Assembly (NCBI GenBank): GCA_946554445.1
Contig: CAMNSD010000005.1
Location: forward strand, 62,001-126,000
Length of the DNA: 64,000 bases
DNA from: an uncultured Lachnospiraceae bacterium
Lineage (GTDB): Bacteria; Bacillota; Clostridia; Lachnospirales; Lachnospiraceae
Direction of reading: 5' to 3'
Of the stretch, positions 1 to 7,759 are shown piece after piece (positions within the stretch are counted from its first letter, which is position 1; the number at the start of each line of letters is the position of its first letter). The notes below the pieces were generated by a model. That model did no database searches and was not told the origin of the DNA. It worked only from the letters and a program-made list of their open reading frames with translations. The position numbers and the translations under genes are program-made.

Positions 1-1048
1 GATACTGTACCATCACATCGATGCGGTTGGATTCCTTGACCTTTAATTCGGCTGCATCGCGGATGATGGTGGTGCCTTCCGCACAGGCAGCCATAATATT
101 AATGATGGGCAGTTCATCAATCAGTGTAGGAATGATATCTCCTTCGATGGTAATGCCGTGAAGGGAACTGGATTTTACCAGAAGATCGGCAACCGGTTCC
201 CCGTCATTTTTAACATTTAAAAGCGTGATGTTGCCGCCCATCTGCTGGCAGACACGCAGGATACCATCTCTTGTGGGATTGATGCCCACATTGCGGATCA
301 GGATTTCGGAACCGGGAACGATCAGTCCGGCGGCCATAAAGTAAGCGGCGGAGGAAATATCTCCTGGCACATTGATTTTCTGGCCCATAAGGCGGGGACT
401 TGGATGTACGGTGGCAGTCCTACCCTCCGTATGCAGATTGGCGCCGAAATAGCGGAGCATGATTTCTGTGTGGTTGCGGCTGATGGCGGGCTCTGTTACC
501 TGGGTTATGCCATCGGCATAGAGGCCGGCCAACAACACGGCGGACTTGACCTGGGCGGAGGCCACCCTGGATTGATAGTGGATGCCCTGCAAGTGTCGTC
601 CTGCAATATGCAGGGGCGCGCAGTCATTGCCGTTTATGCTGGTGATGGCAGCACCCATCATGGATAAAGGTTCCATGATCCGCCGCATGGGACGCTTCTG
701 GATGGAAGCATCGCCAGTCAAAGTACTCTCAAAAGGCTGTCCTGCCAAAATCCCACTGATCAGCCGGGTGGTGGTGCCGCTGTTCCCCATGTCAAGTACC
801 GATGAGGGGGCCTGCAGGCCGTGAAGCCCTCTGCCGTGGATTAAGATTTTTTCAGGTGTGTTTTCTATCTCAATGCCCATTTGGCGAAATGCCTCTATGG
901 TGGAGAGACAGTCTGCACCCTGCAAGAAGTTGGTAACTTCCGTGAGGCCCTCCGCCAGGGAACCGAACATGACAGCCCGATGGGAGATTGATTTATCGCC
1001 GGGGATTGTGACTTCGCCTTTCAATGTCTTTACTTTATGCAGAATCAT
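1..1048 (-). CDS. aroA: 3-phosphoshikimate 1-carboxyvinyltransferase (EPSP synthase), C-terminus cut by window edge
   Basis: Transfers the enolpyruvyl group of PEP to shikimate-3-phosphate, the sixth step of the cytosolic shikimate pathway. The minus-strand frame opens MILHKVKTLKGEVTIPGDKS, containing the family N-terminal GDKSISHRA segment, then DMGNSGTTTRL (phosphate/PEP-binding) and RPMRRIMEPL. About 349 residues are present of a usual ~425; the frame is still open at base 1 (last residues ...NRIDVMVQY), so roughly 75 C-terminal residues lie outside. ATG at 1048-1046 follows AAGGAAGG. It lies 76 bp downstream of tyrA on the same strand and is probably co-transcribed with it. Function is secure from motifs. 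Confidence 0.95.
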   Translation of the reverse strand, partial: MILHKVKTLKGEVTIPGDKSISHRAVMFGSLAEGLTEVTNFLQGADCLSTIEAFRQMGIEIENTPEKILIHGRGLHGLQAPSSVLDMGNSGTTTRLISGILAGQPFESTLTGDASIQKRPMRRIMEPLSMMGAAITSINGNDCAPLHIAGRHLQGIHYQSRVASAQVKSAVLLAGLYADGITQVTEPAISRNHTEIMLRYFGANLHTEGRTATVHPSPRLMGQKINVPGDISSAAYFMAAGLIVPGSEILIRNVGINPTRDGILRVCQQMGGNITLLNVKNDGEPVADLLVKSSSLHGITIEGDIIPTLIDELPIINIMAACAEGTTIIRDAAELKVKESNRIDVMVQY

Positions 1049-1124
1049 GATGATTACCTTCCTTATTCTCAGATTTTGTTCTGTGGAAATGCTGGGCAGT
1101 CCGTTTTCAGGCTTCATGGGAATC

Positions 1125-2222
1125 TTAACGTGTATGAATCCTGTATTCGCTTTCTGTCAAAAGCCTGACGGCAGCTTCCGTAGCCTTTTTATCATAAAAT
1201 TCAATTCGCAGGGCGCCTTCTGCCAATTCCCGGTTATGATTGATACCAATATTTTTGATGCTCACCTCATGTTCTGCCAGCAGCGCAGCAATCGTAGCGA
1301 TAGCGCCTGGCCGGTCCGCAATGTCCACCGTGAGGACATATTCTGCCTTGATGGGCCCATTAGAACTGTTGGTGAAGGAATCCCGGTAGGTGCGTGCCGT
1401 GTCAAAAAATTGATAGAGTGCCTCTTCGTTCCGATTGTCGATATAATCGGACAGCACGGTAAGATATTCTATATAGGTCTTTAACAGATTGGAGATGTTA
1501 GCCGTATTGGTCAAACAGATCTGCTGCCACATGGTGGGGGAGGAGGAAGCAATCCGCGTGATATCCTTAAAGCCTCCTGCCGCGATCATTTTCATTATGC
1601 CGTCCTTAGAATCGCTGTTTTTAATCAGATTGACTAAAGAAGCGGCAATCACATGGGGCAGATGGGAGATAGCTGCCGTGACATAATCGTGCTGGTCATA
1701 AGAAAGCACCAGTGGAATGGCGCCAATGGAGGAGACTAAGTCCTGGTAGGCAGTTACTTTTTCATGGGGCACTGTCTCGGAAGGCGTCAGGATATAGTAA
1801 GCATTTTCCAGTAAAGATGCCTTGGAATTCTGGTAGCCAAATCGTTCGGAGCCCGCCATCGGGTGGCCGCCGACAAATTGTGAGGAAAGCCCAAGCGCTT
1901 CAATATGGCGATGGATTCCTGTTTTGACGCTCCCCACATCCGTGAGAATGGCATCAGGAGAAATATATTGCTTCAATGTTAATAAATTATCGTCATTACA
2001 TGATACTGGTGCGCATAAAAACAGATAGTCGCAGTCATGAAAAGAAGCATCTATGTCAGGACATACCTTATCAATGATCTGCTCCTCCAGAGCCAGATCC
2101 AAAGATGTCTTGTTGATATCATAGGCGATCAGATGGGATGAGGGGAGACAGTTCCTGATTGCCTTGGCGATGGAGCCGCCGATCAGTCCCAGTCCGATAA
2201 AGCCGAAGGTCAAAGTACTCAT
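1125..2222 (-). CDS. tyrA: Prephenate dehydrogenase with C-terminal ACT domain
   Basis: Oxidatively decarboxylates prephenate to 4-hydroxyphenylpyruvate with NAD(P)+, the committed step to tyrosine. The 365-residue protein begins with a Rossmann glycine motif (GFIGLGLIGGS, residues ~7-17), continues with the dehydrogenase core (GGHPMAGSERFG around residue 120) and ends with an ACT regulatory domain (about 295-365, VDIADRPGAIATIAALLAEH), consistent with feedback control by an amino acid; the effector is inference. ATG at 2222-2220 is preceded by AAAGG. It heads the minus-strand tyrA-aroA pair and is divergent from the EF-G-like gene. Confidence 0.94.
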   Translation of the reverse strand: MSTLTFGFIGLGLIGGSIAKAIRNCLPSSHLIAYDINKTSLDLALEEQIIDKVCPDIDASFHDCDYLFLCAPVSCNDDNLLTLKQYISPDAILTDVGSVKTGIHRHIEALGLSSQFVGGHPMAGSERFGYQNSKASLLENAYYILTPSETVPHEKVTAYQDLVSSIGAIPLVLSYDQHDYVTAAISHLPHVIAASLVNLIKNSDSKDGIMKMIAAGGFKDITRIASSSPTMWQQICLTNTANISNLLKTYIEYLTVLSDYIDNRNEEALYQFFDTARTYRDSFTNSSNGPIKAEYVLTVDIADRPGAIATIAALLAEHEVSIKNIGINHNRELAEGALRIEFYDKKATEAAVRLLTESEYRIHTR

Positions 2223-2268
2223 ATGCAGGGTTACCTTTCACAGTCAATTCTATAATAAATCCGTTTTT

Positions 2269-2297
2269 ACTATAGCATTTAGAAGGGGGAAAAGCAA
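2269..2297 (-). promoter_or_regulatory. Candidate promoter of tyrA-aroA
   Basis: On the minus strand a TTGCTT -35 box (2297-2292) is separated by 17 bp from a TATAGT -10 box (2274-2269), about 45 bp upstream of the tyrA start. Sigma-A-like; not experimentally supported. Confidence 0.45.
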
Positions 2298-2349
2298 GGA
2301 TAGCAAATCTGAGCAAAATCAATAAATTGTGCAAAATCTATAAATGTTA

Positions 2350-2378
2350 TTGAAATTGTTGATAAAATTTAGTAAAAT
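2350..2378 (+). promoter_or_regulatory. Candidate promoter of the EF-G-like gene
   Basis: TTGAAA (2350-2355), 17-bp spacer, TAAAAT (2373-2378), about 55 bp before the chosen ATG at 2434. The intergenic stretch is AT-rich and also carries the divergent tyrA promoter. Confidence 0.55.
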
Positions 2379-2433
2379 ATAAATGCAATTTGTTTTTGCG
2401 GTTGAAGATAACAGAATTGGAGGATTACAAGAC

Positions 2434-4527
2434 ATGAATGTTTACACAACGGATAAGATTCGTAATGTGGTTCTGCTGGGGCATGGGGGCTGCGGCAAGA
2501 CCAGTCTGGTGGAGGCGATGGCCTACCTGTCCGGCATCACATCCAGAATGGGAAAAGTTGCTGACGGGAACACTGTGAGTGATTTTGGTAAGGAGGAACA
2601 GAAACGCCAGATATCCATAGCCACTTCTGTTGTTCCAATCGAGTGGGAGGGCGTGAAGATCAATGTGCTTGACTCTCCCGGTTTCTTTGATTTTGTAGGC
2701 GAAGTGGAGGAAGCGGTCAGTGCAGCAGATGCGGCGATCATCGTAGTGTCTGGTAAGGCCGGTGTGGAAGTGGGCACAGAGAAAGCATGGGAGATTTGTG
2801 ATAAATATAAACTTCCCAGATTTGTGTTCGTGACGGACATGGATATTGACAATGCCTCTTTCAGACAAGTTGTAGAAAATATGACTGACAAATACGGCAA
2901 GAAAATGGCACCGTTCCATCTGCCGATCCGTGAAAATGAGAAGTTCGTGGGATATATCAATGTTATCACGGAGCAGGCTTACCGCTGGGAAGGTAAGGAA
3001 GTCGTGGAGTGCGAGATGCCGGAATACAGTAAGGCAAATCTGCAGTTATGCCGTGATACATTGATGGAAGCAGTGGCAGAGACCAGTGAAGACCTGATGG
3101 AACGTTATTTCAATGGAGATACTTTCTCAGAGGCCGAGATTCGTGCAGCGCTTCGTACTAACGTGATGGATGGCAGTATTGTTCCCATGTCTATGGGTTC
3201 CAATGTACTCTGTCAGGGTGTGTTCACATTGCTTGACGATATCGTTAAATATATGCCCAGTCCGGAGAACAGGGAATTGGCAGGCGTTGACTTAAAGACC
3301 AATGAGATTTTCCAGGCCAATTATGACTTCTCCAAACCGAAGTCTGCTTATATCTTCAAGACCATCGTGGATCCGTTTATCGGTAAGTATTCGCTGATCA
3401 AAGTTTGCTCCGGTGTATTGAAGAGCGATGACGTTATCTATAACGATGAGAAGGAAGTAGAGGAAAAGATTAGTAAGCTTTATGTGATGCAGGGGAACAA
3501 GCCCATTGAGATCAAAGAACTTCATGCGGGCGATATCGGAGCCATTGCGAAACTGACGGCGGCTAGGACCGGCAACACCCTTTCCACCAAGGCAAGAACC
3601 ATCCGTTATGGCAAGACAGAGATTTCCACGCCCTATACATACAAACGGTATCGGGCTAAGAATAAGGGCGATGTGGATAAGGTATCCCAAGCACTGCAGA
3701 AGATGAGACATGAGGATCAGACACTCTGGGTTGTCAACGACGGAGAAAATAAGCAGACACTGCTGTACGGCATGGGCGATCTGCATCTGGAAGTGATTGC
3801 CAGCCGTCTGCAGAATGAGTATAAGGTAGAAATCGAACTGAGCGAGCCGAAGATTGCATACCGTGAGACTATCCGTAAGAAATCCGATGTGGAGTATAAG
3901 TATAAGAAACAGTCCGGTGGACACGGACAGTATGGCCATGTAAAGATGCGTTTCGAGGCTTCTGGGGATTTGGAGAATCCTTATGTATTTGAGCAGGAAG
4001 TGGTAGGCGGTGCCGTGCCGAAGAATTATTTCCCGGCAGTGGAAAAGGGATTGCAGGATTCCATTTCTGCAGGGCCTTTGGCAGCTTATCCGGTAGTGGG
4101 TGTGAAGGCGGTTCTCTATGACGGTTCCTATCATCCGGTGGATTCCTCTGAGATGGCCTTCAAGATGGCGACCATCCAGGCGTTTAAGAAGGGCTTTATG
4201 GAGGCGGGGCCGGTGCTCTTAGAGCCCATCGCGAACTTACAGGTGACAGTGCCCGATTCCTATACGGGCGACGTTATGGGCGACCTCAATAAGAGGAGAG
4301 GCCGTGTTCTGGGCATGAATCCTGCTGGAGACGGCAAGACTGTGGTTGAGGCGGATATCCCGATGGCAAGCCTGAACGGTTATTGTACGGATCTTCGTTC
4401 CATGACGGGTGGACGCGGCACCTATAAATATGAATTTGCAAGATATGAGCAGGCGCCCAGCGATGTGCAGGAGAAAGAAGTGGCTGCAAGGGCGAAGGCT
4501 GTTGCGGAAGCGAATGCGGATGCATAA
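2434..4527 (+). CDS. Elongation factor G-like translational GTPase
   Basis: A 697-residue protein with the EF-G domain order: GTPase, beta barrel, and domains III-V. The P-loop is GHGGCGKTS (~residues 16-24) and G3 is DSPGF. The switch I region lacks the usual RGITI (it reads QISIATSVV) and the G4 box NKxD is replaced by TDMD, as in divergent EF-G-like paralogues. Domain IV has the family GGHGQYGHVKM segment. It is probably an accessory EF-G (EF-G2-like) rather than the essential FusA, which normally sits with rpsL/rpsG. The ATG at 2434 follows GGAGG at 2419-2423; an upstream in-frame start at 2383 lacks a ribosome site. Monocistronic, ending at a strong terminator. Confidence 0.85.
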   Translation: MNVYTTDKIRNVVLLGHGGCGKTSLVEAMAYLSGITSRMGKVADGNTVSDFGKEEQKRQISIATSVVPIEWEGVKINVLDSPGFFDFVGEVEEAVSAADAAIIVVSGKAGVEVGTEKAWEICDKYKLPRFVFVTDMDIDNASFRQVVENMTDKYGKKMAPFHLPIRENEKFVGYINVITEQAYRWEGKEVVECEMPEYSKANLQLCRDTLMEAVAETSEDLMERYFNGDTFSEAEIRAALRTNVMDGSIVPMSMGSNVLCQGVFTLLDDIVKYMPSPENRELAGVDLKTNEIFQANYDFSKPKSAYIFKTIVDPFIGKYSLIKVCSGVLKSDDVIYNDEKEVEEKISKLYVMQGNKPIEIKELHAGDIGAIAKLTAARTGNTLSTKARTIRYGKTEISTPYTYKRYRAKNKGDVDKVSQALQKMRHEDQTLWVVNDGENKQTLLYGMGDLHLEVIASRLQNEYKVEIELSEPKIAYRETIRKKSDVEYKYKKQSGGHGQYGHVKMRFEASGDLENPYVFEQEVVGGAVPKNYFPAVEKGLQDSISAGPLAAYPVVGVKAVLYDGSYHPVDSSEMAFKMATIQAFKKGFMEAGPVLLEPIANLQVTVPDSYTGDVMGDLNKRRGRVLGMNPAGDGKTVVEADIPMASLNGYCTDLRSMTGGRGTYKYEFARYEQAPSDVQEKEVAARAKAVAEANADA

Positions 4528-4555
4528 GATAAAGGCGGTAATGAATGGACAGAAT

Positions 4556-4584
4556 ATAGGGAGAGACAGTATGTCTCTCCCTAT
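4556..4584 (+). terminator. Rho-independent terminator after the EF-G-like gene
   Basis: Perfect 12-bp stem (4556-4567 with 4573-4584) and a 5-nt loop, followed by a moderately T-rich tail, 28 bp after the stop codon. Confidence 0.8.
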
Positions 4585-4647
4585 TTGCGTTATTTGGCTT
4601 GAGACATACAGAGGCGCATCATTTTCTTCGTTTGTGTCATAAATGCC

Positions 4648-4676
4648 TTTTCAATATCCGAATGTGGTGATAAGAT
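4648..4676 (+). promoter_or_regulatory. Candidate promoter of the ParB-like/BMP gene
   Basis: TTTTCA (4648-4653), 17-bp spacer, then an extended -10 TGATAAGAT (4668-4676). It lies 48 bp upstream of the ATG at 4725. Confidence 0.5.
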
Positions 4677-4724
4677 AGGGGTATATCTCAAGTGTTTTGT
4701 TTTGAAAATAAGGAGGAGATTTCC

Positions 4725-6704
4725 ATGGCAGCCAGTGAATATGCAACAGCGTTAAGACAGGGACGGCGTAGTTATCGGTCCGCGCTCAGTAAGGGGGAAT
4801 ATCCTTATCTTCCGGTATTGGATGATATGATATCTTATACCGAGGTCGCATCCATAGATAATTTGGGGATTATGGACATTCCCTTATCCAAAATTGTAGG
4901 GACGAAGACAGAGGGGAGAGCGAATGCTTTTGCCAATAATTTTATGCCGCTTCTTCCGGAGGAGTCAGAATTCGGGCGAAAGTGGGCGGCTGTGTACGAT
5001 CATCAGATTGACGACGGCATTAACGATCCCATTATCGCTTATGAGTTTATGAATCAGTTTTATGTGCAGGAGGGCAATAAGCGCGTCAGTGTGATGAAGT
5101 ATCTCAAAACGTACAGCCTGCCGGCGAGCGTTACCCGTCTGGTGCCCAAACGGTCAGAGGAAAAAGAAAATCGTCTGTATTATGAGTTTCTGGACTTTTA
5201 TGAGGTATCCCATAGCTATGACATTTGCTTTTCGAAAGAAGGAAACTATCAGAAACTTTTGAAATATATGGGGAAGAAGGCGGACGAACCCTGGAGCGAT
5301 GATGACAGGATGAATTTTCATTCGGCCTGCTATAACTTTGGGCTTGCTTTCAATAAGGCAAGCGGTGAAAAGCTGGATATCAATGTTTCTGATGCGTTCC
5401 TGATCTATGTGGAAATATATGGTTATGATAAAGTGGTGGAACAGACGGAGCAGGAGATCAGCCGTGCGCTCCAGAAGATGTGGACGGAGATTACCCTTGC
5501 CGATCAGGGAAGCCAGGTAGAATTGGTGCAGAACCCGGAGAATGTAAAGGCCACTCTTTTAAACAAACTGCTTCCACTTGGTATTCCGGATTCTCTGAAG
5601 ATAGCGTTTATCTATACAAAGACTAGGGCGACTTCCAGTTGGGCCTATGCCCATGAACTGGGCAGACTGTATCTGGAGCAGGCTTTTGCCGGTAAGATAG
5701 AGACGATGGCCTTTGAGAATGCAGATACAGAGGCACAGGTGGAGGAGGCCATTGACCAGGCAGTTGCGGACGGCTGTGAATTGATCTTCACTACGGCTTC
5801 GCAGATGGTTAACCAGAGTGTGCGTTCTGCGATTCAGTATCCGAAGGTAAAAATATATAACTGTTCCATTAAGATGTCCTATTCCTCTATCTGCACATAT
5901 TATGCAAGGATGTATGAGTCCAAATTCCTGATGGGCGCCATTGCAGCGGCGCTGTCTCGGACCGACAGGCTGGGATATGTGGCTGATTATCCTATTTACG
6001 GGGCGCTTGCGAATATCAACGCTTTTGCGTTGGGAGCCAAAATGATCAATCCCTATGTGAAGATACATTTAGAGTGGACGAAAGTCAAAGGTGCTGACGC
6101 CAGGGAAAGACTTAGCCAGGAAGGGATTGTGTTTGTCTCCGACAACGACATGATCACACCAGAGAAAGCATCCAGGGCCTATGGCCTTTATACCAAAAAG
6201 GATGACGGGACACTTGAAAATTTAGCTACACCCATCTGGGACTGGGGCAAATTTTATGAGCGTATTATCAAAAACATATTCAGCGGCGGCAGCACGGAAT
6301 CGGATGCACAGAAGGGCAAAAAGGCGGTCAATTACTGGTGGGGCATGTCGGCGGACGTCATTGATATCATTTGCTCCAAATCCATGCCGGACGGGATTGC
6401 CAGACTGATCGAACTGCTGAAAACTTCAATCCGTTCCGGGCAATTCCAGCCCTTTGGCGGGCCAATCTATTCCCAGAACGGCGTCCAGCAGTGTGCAAAG
6501 GGAGAAAGCCTGGGCGCGGACGAAATTATTACCATGGATTGGCTGGCAGAGAATGTCATTGGCAAGATTCCAGAGTTGGAGGAATTGACCGAGGATGCCA
6601 GGGCGCTTGTGGAATTTCAGGGAATCAAAGTAGATGAAACCGGTACGGAGAAAAATGCTGGTGTATCAAATGACAGGTCGAGCGAGAGCGGAGGACAGGA
6701 ATGA
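4725..6704 (+). CDS. Cytoplasmic ParB-like/BMP-domain fusion protein (annotated in relatives as BMP-family substrate-binding protein)
   Basis: 659 residues. The C-terminal two thirds (from ~residue 275, LKIAFIYTKTRATSSWAYAHE) resembles BMP/PnrA/Med-type substrate-binding domains that bind nucleosides in ABC uptake systems. There is no signal peptide, lipobox or membrane segment, so the protein should be cytosolic and is unlikely to be a conventional ABC receptor. The N-terminal region (~residues 45-125) has a ParB/sulfiredoxin-like pattern: IPLSKIVGTKTEGR, then DPIIAYEFMNQFYVQEGNKRVSVMKYL. The ATG at 4725 follows AGGAGG. No ABC ATPase or permease is adjacent; instead the stop overlaps a metallophosphoesterase by 4 bp (ATGA). 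Role unknown; a ligand-sensing function is inference. Confidence 0.75.
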   Translation: MAASEYATALRQGRRSYRSALSKGEYPYLPVLDDMISYTEVASIDNLGIMDIPLSKIVGTKTEGRANAFANNFMPLLPEESEFGRKWAAVYDHQIDDGINDPIIAYEFMNQFYVQEGNKRVSVMKYLKTYSLPASVTRLVPKRSEEKENRLYYEFLDFYEVSHSYDICFSKEGNYQKLLKYMGKKADEPWSDDDRMNFHSACYNFGLAFNKASGEKLDINVSDAFLIYVEIYGYDKVVEQTEQEISRALQKMWTEITLADQGSQVELVQNPENVKATLLNKLLPLGIPDSLKIAFIYTKTRATSSWAYAHELGRLYLEQAFAGKIETMAFENADTEAQVEEAIDQAVADGCELIFTTASQMVNQSVRSAIQYPKVKIYNCSIKMSYSSICTYYARMYESKFLMGAIAAALSRTDRLGYVADYPIYGALANINAFALGAKMINPYVKIHLEWTKVKGADARERLSQEGIVFVSDNDMITPEKASRAYGLYTKKDDGTLENLATPIWDWGKFYERIIKNIFSGGSTESDAQKGKKAVNYWWGMSADVIDIICSKSMPDGIARLIELLKTSIRSGQFQPFGGPIYSQNGVQQCAKGESLGADEIITMDWLAENVIGKIPELEELTEDARALVEFQGIKVDETGTEKNAGVSNDRSSESGGQE

Positions 6705-7324
6705 AGATTTTAGTGCTTGCCGACCAGAAATCCAAATATCTGTATGACTTTTATGACAGGGATAAACTCAAAGATGTTGACCTAATTATTTCTTGTGGCG
6801 ATCTGCCAGCAGTGTATCTGTCGTTTTTTGTCACACTCTGTAATGTACCGCTTCTTTATGTCAAGGGAAACCATGATGAGAGATATGAGGCGGCGCCTCC
6901 GGAAGGCTGTATCTGTATAGAGGATGATATTTATGTGTATCAGGGCATCCGGATCCTAGGGCTTGGCGGTTCCATGGAATATATACCGCGGGCGGCCAAT
7001 CAGTATAGCGAGCAGAAGATGAGACGGCGGTTGTGGCGGTTGAAATTTAAATTATGGCGGCATAAAGGATTTGATATTTTGGTGACACATGCCCCGGCTC
7101 GCCAGATCAATGACCTGGAAGACCTGCCTCATCGCGGCTTTACGGTTTTCCGAGAACTGATGGAGAAATACGAGCCGAAGTTTTTCTTTCACGGGCATGT
7201 GCATGCCAATTACAGCAGGAATTTTAAGAGGATAGACCAATATAAATCGACTACTATAGTCAATGGCTTTGAATATTATATTGTGGAGTACCCGCAGGGG
7301 GAGCAGTATCCGGAGGCGTTGTAG
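6701..7324 (+). CDS. Calcineurin-like metallophosphoesterase
   Basis: 207 residues with the metallophosphoesterase signature spread along the chain: an N-terminal MKILVLADQKSKY in place of the usual DxH, then ISCGDLP (GD), YVKGNHDER (GNHD/E, ~residues 62-70), VTHAPA (H), and FFHGHVHANY (GHxH). The first block has D followed by Q-K rather than D-x-H, so one metal ligand may be altered. Substrate is unknown. The start overlaps the stop of the ParB-like/BMP gene (ATGA), implying translational coupling and a shared task. Confidence 0.82.
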   Translation: MKILVLADQKSKYLYDFYDRDKLKDVDLIISCGDLPAVYLSFFVTLCNVPLLYVKGNHDERYEAAPPEGCICIEDDIYVYQGIRILGLGGSMEYIPRAANQYSEQKMRRRLWRLKFKLWRHKGFDILVTHAPARQINDLEDLPHRGFTVFRELMEKYEPKFFFHGHVHANYSRNFKRIDQYKSTTIVNGFEYYIVEYPQGEQYPEAL

Positions 7325-7365
7325 TATTTAGAGGCGCCCGGAGGCATTGTAGTGTCTCGAAGCGT
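7310..7365 (+). repeat. Imperfect 28-bp tandem repeat
   Basis: Two adjacent 28-bp units (7310-7337 and 7338-7365) match at 22 of 28 positions; a degenerate third partial unit begins at 7366. The first unit covers the 3' end and stop codon of the phosphoesterase gene. Confidence 0.65.
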
Positions 7366-7390
7366 CCAAAGGCGTTGCATGGTCCGGATA

Positions 7391-7420
7391 TTGACATGAG
7401 TGAGCGGCATATGTTATAGT
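7391..7420 (+). promoter_or_regulatory. Candidate promoter of erm and its leader
   Basis: Consensus -35 TTGACA (7391-7396) and -10 TATAGT (7415-7420) with an 18-bp spacer. The predicted transcript starts near 7427, giving a leader of about 330 nt before the erm start codon. Confidence 0.6.
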
Positions 7421-7476
7421 CGATACAGTTAGCAATAGATATTATGTATCGTATATTTTAGAAAGGCGGTTTCAGC

Positions 7477-7524
7477 GTGGGAATTATTATTCGTTGTGCG
7501 CGCACCCGTATGCAGGGGCAGTAA
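7477..7524 (+). CDS. Putative Erm leader peptide MGIIIRCARTRMQGQ
   Basis: Fifteen codons from GTG (7477) to TAA (7522-7524), preceded by GAAAGGCGG (7461-7469). It lies in the transcribed leader of the erm gene. Codons 9-11 spell R-T-R, which fits the R/K-x-R/K motif known from macrolide-dependent ribosome arrest (as in the ErmD leader), and its hydrophobic start is reminiscent of ErmC-type leaders. The DNA of codons 2-6 forms one arm of a 12-bp inverted repeat with 7570-7581. The role in drug-induced stalling is inferred from these features. Confidence 0.5.
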   Translation: MGIIIRCARTRMQGQ

Positions 7525-7581
7525 GAAGCAGATATATATAGTCTCATGGAAATGGGATTTTTTTGCGTGCGAATAATAATT
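7482..7581 (+). promoter_or_regulatory. Leader inverted repeat, probable translational attenuator of erm
   Basis: Perfect 12-bp arms, 7482-7493 (inside the leader-peptide codons) and 7570-7581, 76 nt apart. A ribosome stalled on the leader peptide would cover the left arm and free the right arm, the usual logic of erm attenuators. Confidence 0.5.
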
Positions 7582-7671
7582 GTCATATGCTTATCGGACA
7601 GATGTGAGGAAAGTCATGTCTGTGTCGTCTGCCTTATCGTATCGTTTAGCAGGAAGATTCTGTTTATGTGA
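7546..7671 (+). CDS. Possible second leader ORF (41 codons)
   Basis: ATG at 7546 (alternative ATG 7552) to TGA at 7669-7671. The second start would give MGFFCVRIIIVICLSDRC..., whose opening resembles the short hydrophobic leaders of erm genes. It lacks a good Shine-Dalgarno sequence and overlaps the right arm of the inverted repeat. It may be a second stalling ORF or chance. Confidence 0.25.
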   Translation: MEMGFFCVRIIIVICLSDRCEESHVCVVCLIVSFSRKILFM

Positions 7672-7690
7672 GTCGTACCTGCTTTTTTAC

Positions 7691-7755
7691 TGCCTTTTTT
7701 TCGGGATAGAATTCGCTTGTGGGCGAATGGCACAGAAACGGAAAATAAGGAGGCA
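7691..7755 (+). promoter_or_regulatory. Helix predicted to sequester the erm ribosome-binding site
   Basis: TGCCTTTTT (7691-7699) can pair over 9 positions, two of them G-U, with AAGGAGGCA (7747-7755), which contains the erm Shine-Dalgarno. A smaller perfect hairpin (ATTCGC 7711-7716 with GCGAAT 7723-7728) sits in the loop. Together with the upstream repeat this could form the masked state. Confidence 0.4.
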
Positions 7756-7759
7756 CGCT

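Noticed and set aside
3292..4134. 280-codon open frame opposite the EF-G-like gene
   Set aside because: Antisense shadow: no ribosome site, implausible composition, entirely inside a well-supported gene. The same applies to other long antisense frames such as 51278-52027, 9119-9724 and 858-1484.
4585..4724. Purine riboswitch before the ParB-like/BMP gene
   Set aside because: Considered because BMP transporters are often purine-regulated, but no three-way-junction consensus is visible.
7580..7759. 60-residue N-terminal extension of the Erm protein
   Set aside because: It covers the regulatory leader, lacks a Shine-Dalgarno and does not resemble Erm N-termini; ATG 7760 has AAGGAGG.
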